Origin: Chlorops oryzae
Lineage: Eukaryota > Arthropoda > Insecta > Diptera > Chloropidae
Reading direction: 5' to 3'
Length of the DNA stretch: 64,000 nt
NCBI GenBank assembly: GCA_020466095.1
Contig: CM035807.1
Span: 41,799,725 to 41,863,724 of the forward strand
The notes beneath the pieces were generated by a model. It did not search any database. It was not told the origin of the DNA and saw only the letters and a program-made list of their open reading frames with translations. Shown here piece by piece: positions 43,687 to 54,480 of this stretch; the stretch's first letter is position 1; each line of letters begins with the position of its first letter. The position numbers and the translations under genes are program-made.

Positions 43687-44159
43687 TTCCAGACTGTCAA
43701 CTTAAAATCTGAATTTAGCTCCTTAAGTTGAATTTAGAAAATACCCTTTCAGACTGTAAATTCTGAGTTTACGAGCTCACACCCCTGTTCGAACTTAAAT
43801 TAGATGTTTGCTTTGATTGATTGAAAAGATATCGTGGTGTAGTGGATAAGCCTCCGCCTTGGAACCCGAAAGGCTGAGGTTCGAATCCGGGCGAAAACAA
43901 GATTATGTGGGGAGAAAGAAATTTTATTTTTTTTTATTATTAAAACAAACGAAAATTCATTTCACCTCTAAAGATTTGAAAAAAGAAGCAAACAGGCATT
44001 TTCATCGTTGTCAAAAAAGGTAGTGAAACGTAAGGGTTGCAGCAACGAATGCCTAAACTCATGAGTTTATTTCTGAATTTAAATACCCTAAACTCAGTTT
44101 AAACTCACTACTAAAGTCTACTTAAGGTACTAAAATCAGTTTAACGCAATAGTCTGGAA
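43687..44159. mobile_element. possible MITE with TTCCAGACT ends
   Basis: TTCCAGACTGTCAACTTAAA at the left and an imperfect inverse ending AGTCTGGAA at the right, about 30 bp of weak inverted similarity. It contains a tRNA-like insert at 43828-43900. Duplication not identified. Confidence 0.45.
43828..43900 (+). repeat. tRNA-like sequence (SINE or tRNA pseudogene)
   Basis: Box A region GGTGTAGTGGATAAGC and box B GGTTCGAATCC at tRNA-like spacing. The acceptor and T stems do not pair, so it is not a working tRNA gene. Confidence 0.55.
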
Positions 44160-45050
44160 ACCATATTAAGCGTGTATTTGCCTCGAAAACTTCGAAAACT
44201 TCTTCATAAATCAAGAAGGCTCAGTGTTGCCAGTTTAGTGGTTTTCCCCCTAGATTTAGGGTCTCCAGGAGATTCGATTAAGCCATGTCCGTCTGTCTGT
44301 CTGTCCGTCTGTTTGAATACAGTTTTCTTATCGAAGGAGTTCAGCTATCTTGATGAAATTTGATATGCGTACTCACAGGCACATGAGTAAGAACAAGTTC
44401 GAGAATGGACCCGGTCGGAAAATTTTTAGGGGTACCTCCAGTACAAGGGTCTGTAACGAAAATCACAAAACCTCCTCTTACATCGAAGTTTTTCAAGATA
44501 TTTTGATGAAATTTGATAGTTGAATATATTTGAAGTCAAGTTATTCAATTTCAAAAAATTGGAAAAGTGGGCGTGGCCGAAATTCAAAGGGGAATTGAAC
44601 GAAATTTGTCAGTTATGCTTCGTTTGTAGCCATAAACATCCTCTCCAAAAGTTTTTTTGATAGGTCCATTATTAAGGGTACCTCCAGTACTAGGGTCTGT
44701 CACAAAAATCTCGAAACTGCTCCAAATACGGATTTTTTTGAGATATTCCACTGAAACTTAGAATTTCAGCGTATATTAAGGCCTCCGATTACAAAAAAAA
44801 AATTGGAAAAGTGGGCGTGGCAAAAGTGCGGTTTTCATAAAGAACTTCAACAAAAGCTAGTATATGGGGCCCCTAATGGCCTTAAACACCTCTTGATATT
44901 AAAAATTATTAGAACATGTGTGTCTGTATCGGGTATTCTATTGTCAGGCTCGCCTGACTATAACACCCTAACTTGTTTTCATTTCGAATATTGTACTTTT
45001 TAGGGGGCACATTTCGAATCTGGGGGGCGTTAAGGAGTAGTTTTAGGGGG
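44160..45050. repeat. degenerate dispersed repeat with CCGTCTGTCTGTC and about 240-bp internal duplication
   Basis: CCGTCTGTCTGTCTGTCCGT at 44289. A block with GGGTACCTCCAGTAC, AGGGTCTG and GGAAAAGTGGGCGTGGC occurs twice (44430-44577 and 44677-44821). This type of sequence is common between fly genes. No reliable coding sequence. Confidence 0.65.
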
Positions 45051-45352
45051 AGCTACCCGGCAACACTGAATTTTTTCAAGTTTAAGGGAAGACCCCCTTT
45101 GAGATATTCTAGAAAATATTTATACCTTTTCAAATTACATTTATTGAAGGTCTGTCAAAAATATTAAAAATTTTAAAAATTATTTGAAAGTTTCATGTTG
45201 CAGAAAATAAGTTAATTATTTTGACAGCCTTTTCAAAGAAAATGAAAAATGTTATTTGAAAATGTTTATATACTTTGAAGAAAATGCATTCACAAATGCA
45301 TCTATTTTAAAATGCTATAATCCTTGGACACGCTGTGAATTTTTTTTGCATC

Positions 45353-45391
45353 TATTTTTGTCGTCAGCATATATGGGCTCGTTACACTGTG
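45353..45391 (-). other. 23-RSS-like heptamer-spacer-nonamer
   Basis: On the minus strand CACAGTG (45391-45385), exactly 23 bases, then ACAAAAATA (45361-45353). This is the layout of RAG recombination signals and Transib termini. It may well be chance; no second terminus identified. Confidence 0.25.
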
Positions 45392-45489
45392 CGACATCAC
45401 GTTCGATAACAATTAATAAACGTTCCAATCTCACAAGGAAATCTCTAATGAGTGGGTGTTGAAATGTTGACAAGTACTTATAAACTTAC

Positions 45490-45598
45490 CAAATAAGAGA
45501 TATGCTGTTGCCGTAAACGCGGCCTCAGTTGATCCAGTTGCCTCAAAAATAGTGTCGAATGCGATCGGTATAATAAGAGCACCTAGTGTCGTGCAAAA
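45490..45598 (-). CDS. tw: POMT2 (twisted) exon 4 in this window
   Basis: 109-bp exon on the minus strand reading FCTTLGALIIPIAFDTIFEATG and STEAAFTATAYLLF, ending in phase 1 before GTAAGT. The acceptor is TTTATTCTAG. This is the third transmembrane neighbourhood of the PMT domain; in animal POMT2 the next residues would be a DxG-x-LT-x-SQYILLDP segment, which I could not find to the left. Joined to the exon at 49155-49259 by an intron of 3.56 kb that holds a large foldback element and MITEs. Confidence 0.85.
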
Positions 45599-46405
45599 CT
45601 AGAATAAAAACGGGAATTATTTAACTGATTTACCAGCCCAGCAAAATAAATATTTTCGTTTGGTGCCGCGATTCTGTTAAGAATTTGGCATTATGGGGGT
45701 ATTGGGTAACTCGAAAATATTTTTTTTGAATTTTTAGTTTTGGAGGTACCAACAATTTTTATTTAAATCTTCAGTTGTAACACTTTTCAAAAAATTGTAT
45801 ATATTACCACATTAGCAACTTATTATAGCTGGTATCGTATCGAAGCCAATATAAGAGTCTCTCAAATGACATTTTTTTAATGAACATAGAGGTTATAATA
45901 TTTACGGTACGAGCTTCGCAATTTTACAAAATGTGAAATTTTTCATTTTATCTTGGATTTTTGAAGTTTATTTGCCCTTTTAAGACATAAAAGAAGTTGT
46001 CTAAAATTATCTTTTCTATAAGGTTTGGAAGATATTTCTTAATACTATGTCCCCAAGCCAAAATATTTGAATATATAAGTTTTCATTTTTAATGTTCAAA
46101 AAACAACTCTCTCGATTTCGAACTGAATTGATGTAGTAGTTCACTTTTATATCTTGCAAAAAATTCTGTATAAAAATCCTCTGTAGAAATGTCATTATGT
46201 TTCACGTTTTTACCAGAAACTACAGATTATGGTATCAAGGTGCCAAGTACGATGGGATTGACATATGATGCTAGACTGCTGTAGGCTTATACCACGTGAG
46301 TGTGTACACACCTTGGATTCATGGAGGTTACCAAAAATACCGATTTTAAATACATTCCACAAACGAAAATCTTATTAACTTAAAGGCTTACAAATATTTA
46401 ATATA

Positions 46406-47788
46406 CAGGGTGTCCCGTTAGGTAGTACATTCCTTTACAGGGGTGGTAGGGGAGTCCAAGATGAACAAAAAATCGTATGTGAGGTGGGGGTCCCAAATGC
46501 ACCCCTGAGGAGTTATAGGGCCTTAGAGCCTATACTGAGATATGCAGTAACTACTTGCACATTAGGAGCCAATTCGCTACAACGTCGTAAAGTGTGAGAG
46601 AGACAACTTTATTCACGCTCCTTGAATTCTTCAAAGTATGCCAACAATTTAACACCTTCGAAGTCGGTGTCAGTATTTCATTTGAAAAATGTGCCGCAAT
46701 CAGCTGCCCTGGCATTTACTTCGCATAAAAAATGAACATGTTCATTTCTATGGCGAAGTAAAGCAGGCAAGTGGCATGCAACCCTGCGCACATGATTACT
46801 TGACATCTCAGTATAAGCGAAAGTAAAGTATTTACTTCGAAGTACTTTTCAATTTGCACGTATTTCTTATGGGAGCTTTACTTACTGCATATCTCAGTAT
46901 AGGCTTTTAAAGTTTTTTGGCACTAAGTCCAGAAAAACAATTCTCCCACGCTAGTTGCTTACTGTAGACAAAAAAATGTTATGCGGTTTGAAAGCCAATT
47001 GTACAGGCTTTTGGGCAAAATTTAATTGATGGTCAAAATTGCAGTTATTGTGTGAAAAATAAACGCTAAAAAGTAAAAAATTCTGAAAAACTTTTAAATT
47101 ATTTTACTTTGGGAGCCATTTTGGTATGGAAAAGGTCCAATTAACACATGGCTTTTTAATTTTTTTTTAAATCTTCGGTCGATTTACTTCAAATCTGTGG
47201 CACATTTGTTATACCTTATTAGCGGTTTAACCTCAGGAAAAATAGGATTTAAAAACGAACTTGAACTTTTTTTAAAATCAATTTAAATAATCTCCAATTA
47301 CCAATTTTTCCAGTTAAAGTTCCTTTTTAAATCCCATTTTTTCGATGGTTAAACCGCAAATAAGGTATAACAAATGTACCACAGATTTGAAGTAAATTGA
47401 TCGAAGATTTAAAAAAAAATTAAAAAAGCATGTGTTAATTGGACCTTTTCCATACCAAATTGGCTCCCAAAAAAAAATTATTGAAAATTTTTTCAGAATT
47501 TTTGACTTTGAGCGATTATTTTTTACACAATAACTGTATTTTTGATCATCAATTCAATTTTGCCAAAAAGCCTGTACAATTGGCTTTCAAACCGCATAAC
47601 ATTTTTTTTTCTACAGTACGCCACTAGCGTGGGAGAATTGTTTTTCTGGACTTAGTGCCAAAAAACTTTAAGGCCCTATAACTCCTCAGGGGTGCATTTG
47701 GGACCCCCACCTCACGTACGATTTTTTGTTCATCTTGGACTCCCCTACCACCCCTGTAAAGGAATGTACTACCTAACGGGACACCCTG
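46406..47788. mobile_element. foldback transposon, about 500-bp arms, CAGGGTGTCCC type
   Basis: CAGGGTGTCCCGTTAGGTAG at the left is inverted at 47769-47788, flanked by TATA on both sides. The inverted similarity continues without a real break from each end to a centre near 47280, apart from a nested MITE at 46526-46906. The tips match the MITE at 34794-35510. Confidence 0.88.
46526..46906. mobile_element. nested 381-bp MITE with TTA duplication
   Basis: GAGCCTATACTGAGATATGC and the inverse GCATATCTCAGTATAGGCTT, flanked by TTA (46523-46525 and 46907-46909). The foldback arm is restored when it is removed (GGGCCTTA-AAGTTTT matches the other arm). Probably PIF/Harbinger-type. Confidence 0.87.
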
Positions 47789-48180
47789 TATAGGCAATTC
47801 ACAATGTCTTGAAAATTTCCTTTTAAATTTATTCCGTTTTGAAATTAGGTCTCTAAAATGACTCATTTTATTTGAGGGTAAATTTAAAAAGGAGTTAAGA
47901 AGACTTTTGTTCATTGCGTTATTGATCTTGAAAGCCCGAAAACAACATAAAGATACATAGATAGTATATTACTCAAGTACCTCAAGTCTATTTTCTTGAA
48001 AAAGGTGTCATTTGATAGACTCTTACATTGGCTTTGATGCGATATCTACCACAATAAGTTGCTACAACGGTAATATATGTACCTATATCTTTTTCTGTAA
48101 AAGTCAAACAACAGAAGATTTTACAAAAAATTAATGATAGCTCCGAGACTACACCTCTGAAAATAATTTTTAAAAATGTT

Positions 48181-48853
48181 GAAGTTTTCCAATAAGTAAA
48201 TTTGTTCAGCCAAAAAACCGTTACATTTTGCCGTGAATTTTATTCAGCCTGAATAATCGTTATGGTTTTTTTATTTTTTGCAGCCGAAAAAATGGTTTTT
48301 TGGGATTTTTTTTTCTAGCCGAAATAAACGGCTTTTTGTTTTATTCACATGAAGACGACGTCCTGGGTGCTTTTGAAGCTTTGAATACATACATACATAC
48401 ATACGTGCTTCTAGAAAAAATTAAGTAGGGGTGTTATAGTCAGGCGTTTCGAAGCTTCCACCAAGGACGTCTACTTTATGTGCAAAAAATGAAAGGCCGT
48501 TTATTTCGACAAAAAATAAATAGCCCATAATTACGAGTATTTAGGCTGAATATAATAAACGGCAACAAATAACGGTTATCTTTTTACTTAAAAAAAATAA
48601 AATATTTAAGATTTCTGTCTTTAAAATGAAGCCAAAGACGCAAATAATTATTATTTTCAGTCCATGGTAATTAATAGTGGTCTTTTGTAAAAACAATGCA
48701 ATGAAAAGAATCGAAATAGCTTAAAAATCATCGAGATATTTTAATATCGAATTCTGTACTTGGTATGGATCGTTATATTTGCATTTTTTGTTTTTTAAAT
48801 AAAAAGCTCTAAATCTGAAACACTCGCTTCATGTTAAGAATCTACTCTATCAG
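48181..48853. other. intronic AT-rich DNA with a CATA microsatellite
   Basis: (CATA)4 near 48388-48403; GGTGTTATAGTCAGGCG near 48430 is the inverse of a phrase at 44947-44972. No coding sequence. Confidence 0.5.
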
Positions 48854-49062
48854 CCCGATTCTGAATATTCCCGGGGAACGAATTCCCGGGGAATTTACTT
48901 TTCACGAGAGTAAATAACTTCTTTTTTAAATATTTGGGGGAAGAAATTCGATTGGAAATGTGTATTCGACCCATACCCAGAATTTTCCTTACCCTATCCA
49001 TTTCAAAAAGGAAAATTTTAGTCTCGAGAAAAGTAAATTCCCCGGGAATATTCAGAATCGGG
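48854..49062. mobile_element. 209-bp palindromic MITE
   Basis: CCCGATTCTGAATATTCCCG at the left, exact inverse at the right (CGGGAATATTCAGAATCGGG); arms of about 35 bp or more, with a second CCCGGGGAATTTACTTTTC repeat. In the POMT2 intron. Confidence 0.88.
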
Positions 49063-49154
49063 ATGTATAACAAAAATATGAATTTCATACCGTGCTTATG
49101 CATAGTGTGCAGTAGTTATAACTTAAAATAAATATCTATATCATCTTTACATAC

Positions 49155-49259
49155 ATATCGCATTCCTTCATATCGCGTTCCATTATATTTGTCGCCCGGT
49201 TTCTCGAAGGCATAGGTCCCATCATAGCCAGTAAGGTAGCCAGAAAGTGCAATGAGCAT
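49155..49259 (-). CDS. tw: POMT2 (twisted) exon 3
   Basis: 105-bp exon, exactly 35 codons, reading [20 protein letters not shown] then [15 protein letters not shown]. Acceptor TTTTAAAG, donor GTATGT. The GYLTGYDG and PGDKY blocks are characteristic of the second loop of animal POMT2. Confidence 0.9.
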
Positions 49260-49311
49260 CTTTAAAATCATTGTCAAAGCCACTTCATATAAAGTATATT
49301 ATTTTACTTAC

Positions 49312-49396
49312 CTTCCCAAGGGGCGGATGAACATCAAAGAAAAATGTTCGATTTATATACCAGCTGCTCATTTTACCAAAATGTGTTTCATCCCAG
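49312..49396 (-). CDS. tw: POMT2 (twisted) exon 2
   Basis: 85-bp exon reading [20 protein letters not shown] and then [17 protein letters not shown] holds the conserved Asp-Glu pair of the first luminal loop of protein O-mannosyltransferases, implicated in catalysis, and FDVHPPLGK is the family signature. Introns on both sides are short (52 and 63 bp). Confidence 0.93.
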
Positions 49397-49459
49397 CTTC
49401 CATTTAAAGAAAAAAAAAAAACTAAACGTATTTAAGAGAGATTCGTTTTGTTGGCTTAC

Positions 49460-49566
49460 CACACATGGTCTGGTTCAGTGACCTTATAGAATCTTGTGAA
49501 AGCAGTCAATGCTATCACTGCACCAAAAATAAACCAATAATTTCTATAAGAAAAAACGCGTTCCAT
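49460..49566 (-). CDS. tw: POMT2 (twisted) first coding exon
   Basis: 107 bp from ATG 49564-49566: MERVFSYRNYWFIFGAVIAL then TAFTRFYKVTEPDHV, phase 2 donor GTAAGC. Protein O-mannosyltransferase 2 acts in the endoplasmic reticulum membrane with POMT1, adding mannose from dolichyl-phosphate-mannose to Ser/Thr of proteins such as dystroglycan. The N-terminal hydrophobic run is the first membrane helix. This ATG is chosen because it has a good context (AAAAGATGG) and there is no plausible acceptor just before it. The four exons in the window give about 135 residues out of roughly 700-765 expected. Confidence 0.85.
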
Positions 49567-50840
49567 CTTTTTATTGTCGATCTTGTATTTAAATATCTAA
49601 CTATGGACTTGCATTTTATTTCCTTTCCCTTCCATGATGATTGCAGATATCTATGACAATTAGGTAAATACATTTGCTTCAGACACACACCTCAATTAAT
49701 TCTCAAATGTTCAACTTTCCGATTTTAAAAACAAACTGATACTTATTTGTTTTCATTTCGCAAGCCGCTGTGATGGCCCCAGCTTACGCACATTCAACCG
49801 CGTAACCTGTTTGGCAACATTTACCATAGCTTCTGCAGAGAGCATATAACCCAACACGAATAAGTTGCTATGAGTACTTTCTCTTTCAAAACAGTCAAAG
49901 AGCGGTGGTTGAAATTCTTAGCGTTGAATGATCTTACATTAGTCTAAAGCAGAGACCTTCAGCGCATTCGCTCTCTTACTCACTAACACAAATGCCCTTC
50001 CCATTTTGGAGATGCCTGGTCTAAAGCGCACAGAGTATCTTATGCTTCCAAAAAGCTAAATGTAAGAAAAATTTTGATTTCGCAGTCCAATATAGAATGA
50101 CAGCCCCTCAAATTTTAATTGTTATTTTTATAAGCTTCAGTTTCTTACTTTTTTTTAGGGCATTAAAAAATCAAAGGAATCGTCTTTTGAGAACAACATA
50201 TAAACAGCTTGCTGAAATTGTACTACTTTATTGGATTTTTTCCAACGAAAAAGAGAATTGGTTTGAGTTTTTTTTTTAATTTTCCAAATTTGAAGCCAGT
50301 TTGTTCCACTACAAAGATGAAGGCATCGCCATTATTTAAAAAAACTATTTGTAATTTCCAATAAAATGACGTGCTGTCTTGAAAATTGGTTGAAAGTAAC
50401 CGAATTTATTCAACTTTTTCCAGAAAAAGAAATAGAGAATTCATATCTGTACACTAGACCGTACCACCTTATATGAAGAAAAAAAAAAGTACGCCGTATA
50501 CCAGCAAAAATGACGCATTTTGGCAAGACAATAACGAAAAGAAAAAAAAAATTTTTTTCGATCGAACCTAGAGGGCGCGCATTGGTTTATTTCTTCATAT
50601 CTCTGGTGTTTACAGTCGGATTTGAAAGTTTGATACATCAATGTTTTTGTCGCAAAGAGACCAATATGGCATCTATAGAAGCCATTGACCACAGGCGTAC
50701 CGTTCTAGTACTTACCCCCAAGATCTCAGTGCCCAACACCCTTATGTACCACCCTAATATCAAAACAATAAAACCCTTTAAATATCATCAAACTTCTCCT
50801 CAGGAAGTATATCGATATTAAATGACGGTTCAAACACAAT
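49567..50840. other. upstream flank of POMT2, probable promoter and 5' UTR side
   Basis: No second gene recognised. Short ORFs near 50097 and 50510 look accidental. AT-rich, with no unambiguous TATA or initiator motif that I would claim. Confidence 0.45.
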
Positions 50841-51213
50841 AGTGGTATTCATGTAACAGCGCAAAGCATGTAAAACTGACAGTTGAATAATTTTTTCTCA
50901 CATGTTGCATGAGCGCCCCTCATAAGCAGCTTGCGTGCATAATTGTGATAAACAGATGATCAATACTGAAATTGGAGGAAAATCAAAACAATGCCAAAAT
51001 TTAGCAAGTAAAGAAAGTTTTTAAATAAATATTCAATTTAATATCTTTAAAAAACCTCAAAACAACAACTCAACAAGTTTATGCGTTTTATACGCTCGCT
51101 TTGCGCTATCTAATCGTAGTGCAGAGCGCGTAAAATAATTTTCATACAAAATTTGACAGTTGGTTTATGAGGGTGCAAAAATATGAGGTTTGCGCTATTA
51201 CATGAATACCACT
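50841..51213. mobile_element. 373-bp MITE, TIR AGTGGTATTCATGTAA
   Basis: AGTGGTATTCATGTAACAGC then GCAAA at the left; inverse TTTGCGCTATTACATGAATA then CCACT at the right, about 25 bp. AAT on both sides may be the duplication. Confidence 0.85.
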
Positions 51214-52060
51214 AATAATATACACACACGCAATAACAACATTAAATTTTGACAAACACATTAAATTGCTTCAACATTGAACGAAGTTTAAGAGAGCTAA
51301 GTTTGCAATGACCACTAATTTTAATATTAATATTATTTATTCGAATATGGATCAAGTAATTTTTCATGTTAAATTTTCCATTGTTTTGTTATATTTATAA
51401 CATTTCAACACACTATACACACTTATCAGCATGGACCATTAATTTTAATTTTATTACACTTTTTAACCAGATCAAACTGACATTCTAAGCCACTATGCCA
51501 CAATTTTTGCAAATAGGGTTCGTTAATATATGTGTGATCACAAGGGAATGAAAAACAAAAACAATCATCAATAGTGTTTATTAAAAAAAATTAAATTTGT
51601 TGTTGTTTGGCAGCAAAGTAATTGCTTGTGAGAATCCCGGTTCCCCAACATAAATTCGATTTTACTCAAATGATGCAAGGTAATGCAAAAGATTTCTTAC
51701 ACATTTTGAAGTACAATCTTCACTGTATACTTAAATCATGGCAAATTTTGAGGTTAATTAAAAAAAAAAAAGTTCAAAACTGTCACAACTAAAAACAAAT
51801 ATTTTTTTATATGCTTAAATACCTGAAGTTGAAGGCTCCATAATCAAAAACTTGATAATTTTGTTTTTAACGCGAAACGAATACTTCAAAAAATCAAAAA
51901 TTTTCACTTTTTTCAACGAACGCAAGTAACACCGGTAAAAAGTCGCAACTTACTAAACCAATTGTAAGACAACTATCCATCTCTCGACAAAACGTTGTAT
52001 AGGGACTGATGCAGAATTTAATTTTTTTTCAATATTGATCAATACTTTTAGGCAGATCCA
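51214..52060. other. AT-rich DNA, no gene recognised
   Basis: Nothing beyond simple sequence and short homopolymers was seen. Confidence 0.5.
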
Positions 52061-52169
52061 AATTTAATTTTTTGAATTATACGCCGAAATCGATGCCAAA
52101 TACCCCAATGTGCGCCGTGATTCTTTGATAATTTTCTTGCAAGTGGCATCATAGTGCCACTTTGTGTCC

Positions 52170-52310
52170 ACCCGTATTGTTGTTGGTAGCTTTCTGGTAA
52201 ATTTATCGAATTTGTTGAATTTCCTATTCCTGCCTAAGGTTTTTGTTGATAGCTTTTTGGTGAATTTCCCCAATTTGTTGAATTTCTAATACCTACCTAA
52301 TGGTGTATTT
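52170..52310. repeat. tandem duplication of about 65 bp
   Basis: GTTGRTAGCTTTYTGGTRAA followed by TTTGTTGAATTTC occurs at about 52180-52240 and again at 52247-52305. Confidence 0.75.
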
Positions 52311-52348
52311 CCTTATCGCGGCAGAGCCTTTTCGACGTCGACAGTTAG

Positions 52349-52612
52349 GCCTATAGTCCTATACACATATAACCATATATGTCACTCTCATAGATATTGC
52401 GCGGGTAGTTTTGCGCCATTTAGAAAGAGATGTTACTCGGCAGGCAAAAAAAGAGCGAGAGAGAAATACTTTTGGTGAGTACCTAAGTGAAAAAAGCTCA
52501 TTTTGGTGTGTACCTAAGACCGTGGTAGGTACCCGAGACCGTGTTGAAAAAAGTCAAAATGGAAATGGCTCCTGAGTGACATATATAGTTATAAATGGTC
52601 CTATATGAGTCA
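52349..52612. mobile_element. small MITE-like inverted repeat
   Basis: Left TAGTCCTATACACATATAAC then ATATGTCAC and right GTGACATATATAGTTATAAA then GGTCCTATA are imperfect inverses. ACCTAAG and AGACCGTG phrases repeat inside. Confidence 0.6.
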
Positions 52613-52637
52613 TTGGGGCGCCCGTACACGGTAATAG

Positions 52638-52977
52638 CCTAGACAGACGTATAGCATAATCGCGATTATCTCCGTTTTGTAGATTAAAGATGAATTATGT
52701 ATAGATAAAAGTAGGATCAATTCCATTTTAATCGAACTTTTAGAAGCGCGATTATATTCATAATCGTTCTTTTTGACAAAGAAACCTTGGTGATAGCTGT
52801 CAAATAGAATTTAAATAATAAATTTAATTGAGTGGAATCAAAATTGTTGACAAATAAAAAAGCTGGTTGCGTGATCATACATTTTTTAATCCACCATTTG
52901 TCGTCTGTCAGGGTTTTTTGGAAAAGTGGATTAAAAAAATTTAATCGCGATTAACTATATACGTCTGCCGACGGTAT
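52638..52977. mobile_element. MITE-like element with AATCGCGATTA palindromes
   Basis: CAGACGTATA...ATAATCGCGATTA at the left and inverse TAATCGCGATTA...TATACGTCTG at the right. The palindrome AATCGCGATT lies just inside each end. Confidence 0.7.
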
Positions 52978-53959
52978 TATACCGCTATTGGGCTGGTGAA
53001 TACCAAGCTTTTGATAAAGGAAAAAAAAAATCGTACCAAAACAACCTTTTAAAACCATATATACGCATTTTTTTGTGAATTATTATTTTCGAAATAACTA
53101 ATATATATTAATAATAACAAAGCATGTATTGGCATGACATAAACATGGTTCATTAAAGGAGTCTATTTCCGTTTTTGCATTTTCAGGAGCTACTTATATT
53201 TTTGTTTTTTCTTCATGCACATATCACCTACAGGAATAACTCGGATCATCATAATCATAAGTTATCATATAATATGACCAAGACCGAATGAGCTTTGAAA
53301 TCACGATACATTGCCCGAGAATTTATGAATCAGGGTCCTCATTCAGCATATATACACCGTGTAACCTGATTGAAATTAGTATTTTTTGACAGCTGTGAAA
53401 TTTTGTATGAAGCTTCGTTTACAAAGTTTTCACATCGATTTCGTTGTGTAAATTGTGTGTGTAAAGTAAGAAGTACGTTTGACACATCAAAATCAGCTGA
53501 CTTTGAGTCAATTTCACGAATTTTACAAAGTTCACTTTTAGGTGCGCTCATATAGTTTGACAGGTGTTGAGTAATACTACTAACATAATATACTGTGGTA
53601 ACTCCAATATTGCAATTTCTTGTTTCAAGATCTCGTTGCAACTGTCAAACCAGTTTCAATACATGAAAACATATGGCGCAATCTACAATGTCATCGTAGC
53701 AAGCTGACGCATCGAGAAAAGTTAAAAAAATTGAATATTTTTCGTTGCAAGTCAGTTTGGCAAATGCAAATTTGTAAGCGTAAACAGTGATGAACAAACT
53801 TTTTGCGTACTGACGGTTCGGTAACCGGTACTTAAGACATAGTTTTCCATTTAAATGTCACAAATAATTCTTAAAGATGGGTTTATAAAGCCACACATCG
53901 ATAACACAGGTCAACAGTGGCTTTGGTGCAGCGATTTCGATCATTATTACGGATAAGGG
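52978..53959. other. AT-rich DNA with possible degraded inverted repeat 53366-53670
   Basis: ATTGAAATTAGT...TTTGACAGCTG at the left and an imperfect inverse near 53640-53665; otherwise nothing recognised. Confidence 0.35.
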
Positions 53960-54480
53960 TTGTATTGGTAATATCAAAAATATTTTTTTTAATTTTTGCC
54001 TAGGTGTAGTTTTAAAGCTACCATCAATTTTGTGTGAGGTCTTCAGTTGTTCCGCTTTTACGGAAAAATATATATATTACTGATTTGTTAACTTATCATG
54101 GTTGATATCGTATCAAAGCTTAAACCACGGCCTATAAGATGACACCCTTTTCATGAAGATAGAGCTTGTAGTTTTTACGGTACGAGCTTCGCAATTGTAC
54201 AAAATGAGAATTTTTTAAATTTTTCTTCCATTTTTGGAGCTTTTTTGACCTTTTATGGCATGAAAAAAAATTTCTTTAAATATTCTTTTTGTGTGGTTTG
54301 AAAGGTGTTTCTTTATACTAAGTCCTGTAGCAAAATTTTTTGATTTCCGATTTATAATGTGGAGGATATGGTACGAATTGTTAAAAGAATTAAGCTCTCA
54401 TTTTTAAAGTACAAACAAAAAACAACTCCCAAGATTTTCAAATGAATTGATCTAGTAGTTTACTCTCCCTTTTATACTTT
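53960..54480 (+). repeat. dispersed repeat homologous to 45690-46160
   Basis: Same order of landmarks: CTTCAGTTGT, TATATATTACYR, GCTTCGCAATTKTACAAAAT and ATTGATSTAGTAGTT. About 70-75% similar by eye. A single arm, no partner nearby. Confidence 0.72.

Larger units (their letters stand above)
45690..48180. mobile_element. large foldback-like element, arms 45690-46160 and 47955-48180
   Basis: The right segment, inverted, matches the left: CTTCWGTTGT..., AGCAACTTATT, ATCGYATCRAAGCCAATRT and AAGAGTCT. A direct relative is at 53960-54480. Between the arms lies another foldback element (46406-47788). Ends poorly defined. The whole unit sits in the POMT2 intron. Confidence 0.6.

Noticed and set aside
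43828..43900. Candidate tRNA gene
   Set aside because: Box A and B are present, but acceptor and T-arm stems do not pair; better explained as SINE or pseudogene.
50097..50821. Short ORFs upstream of POMT2 as host genes
   Set aside because: No domain, low-complexity composition and no splice context; likely chance.
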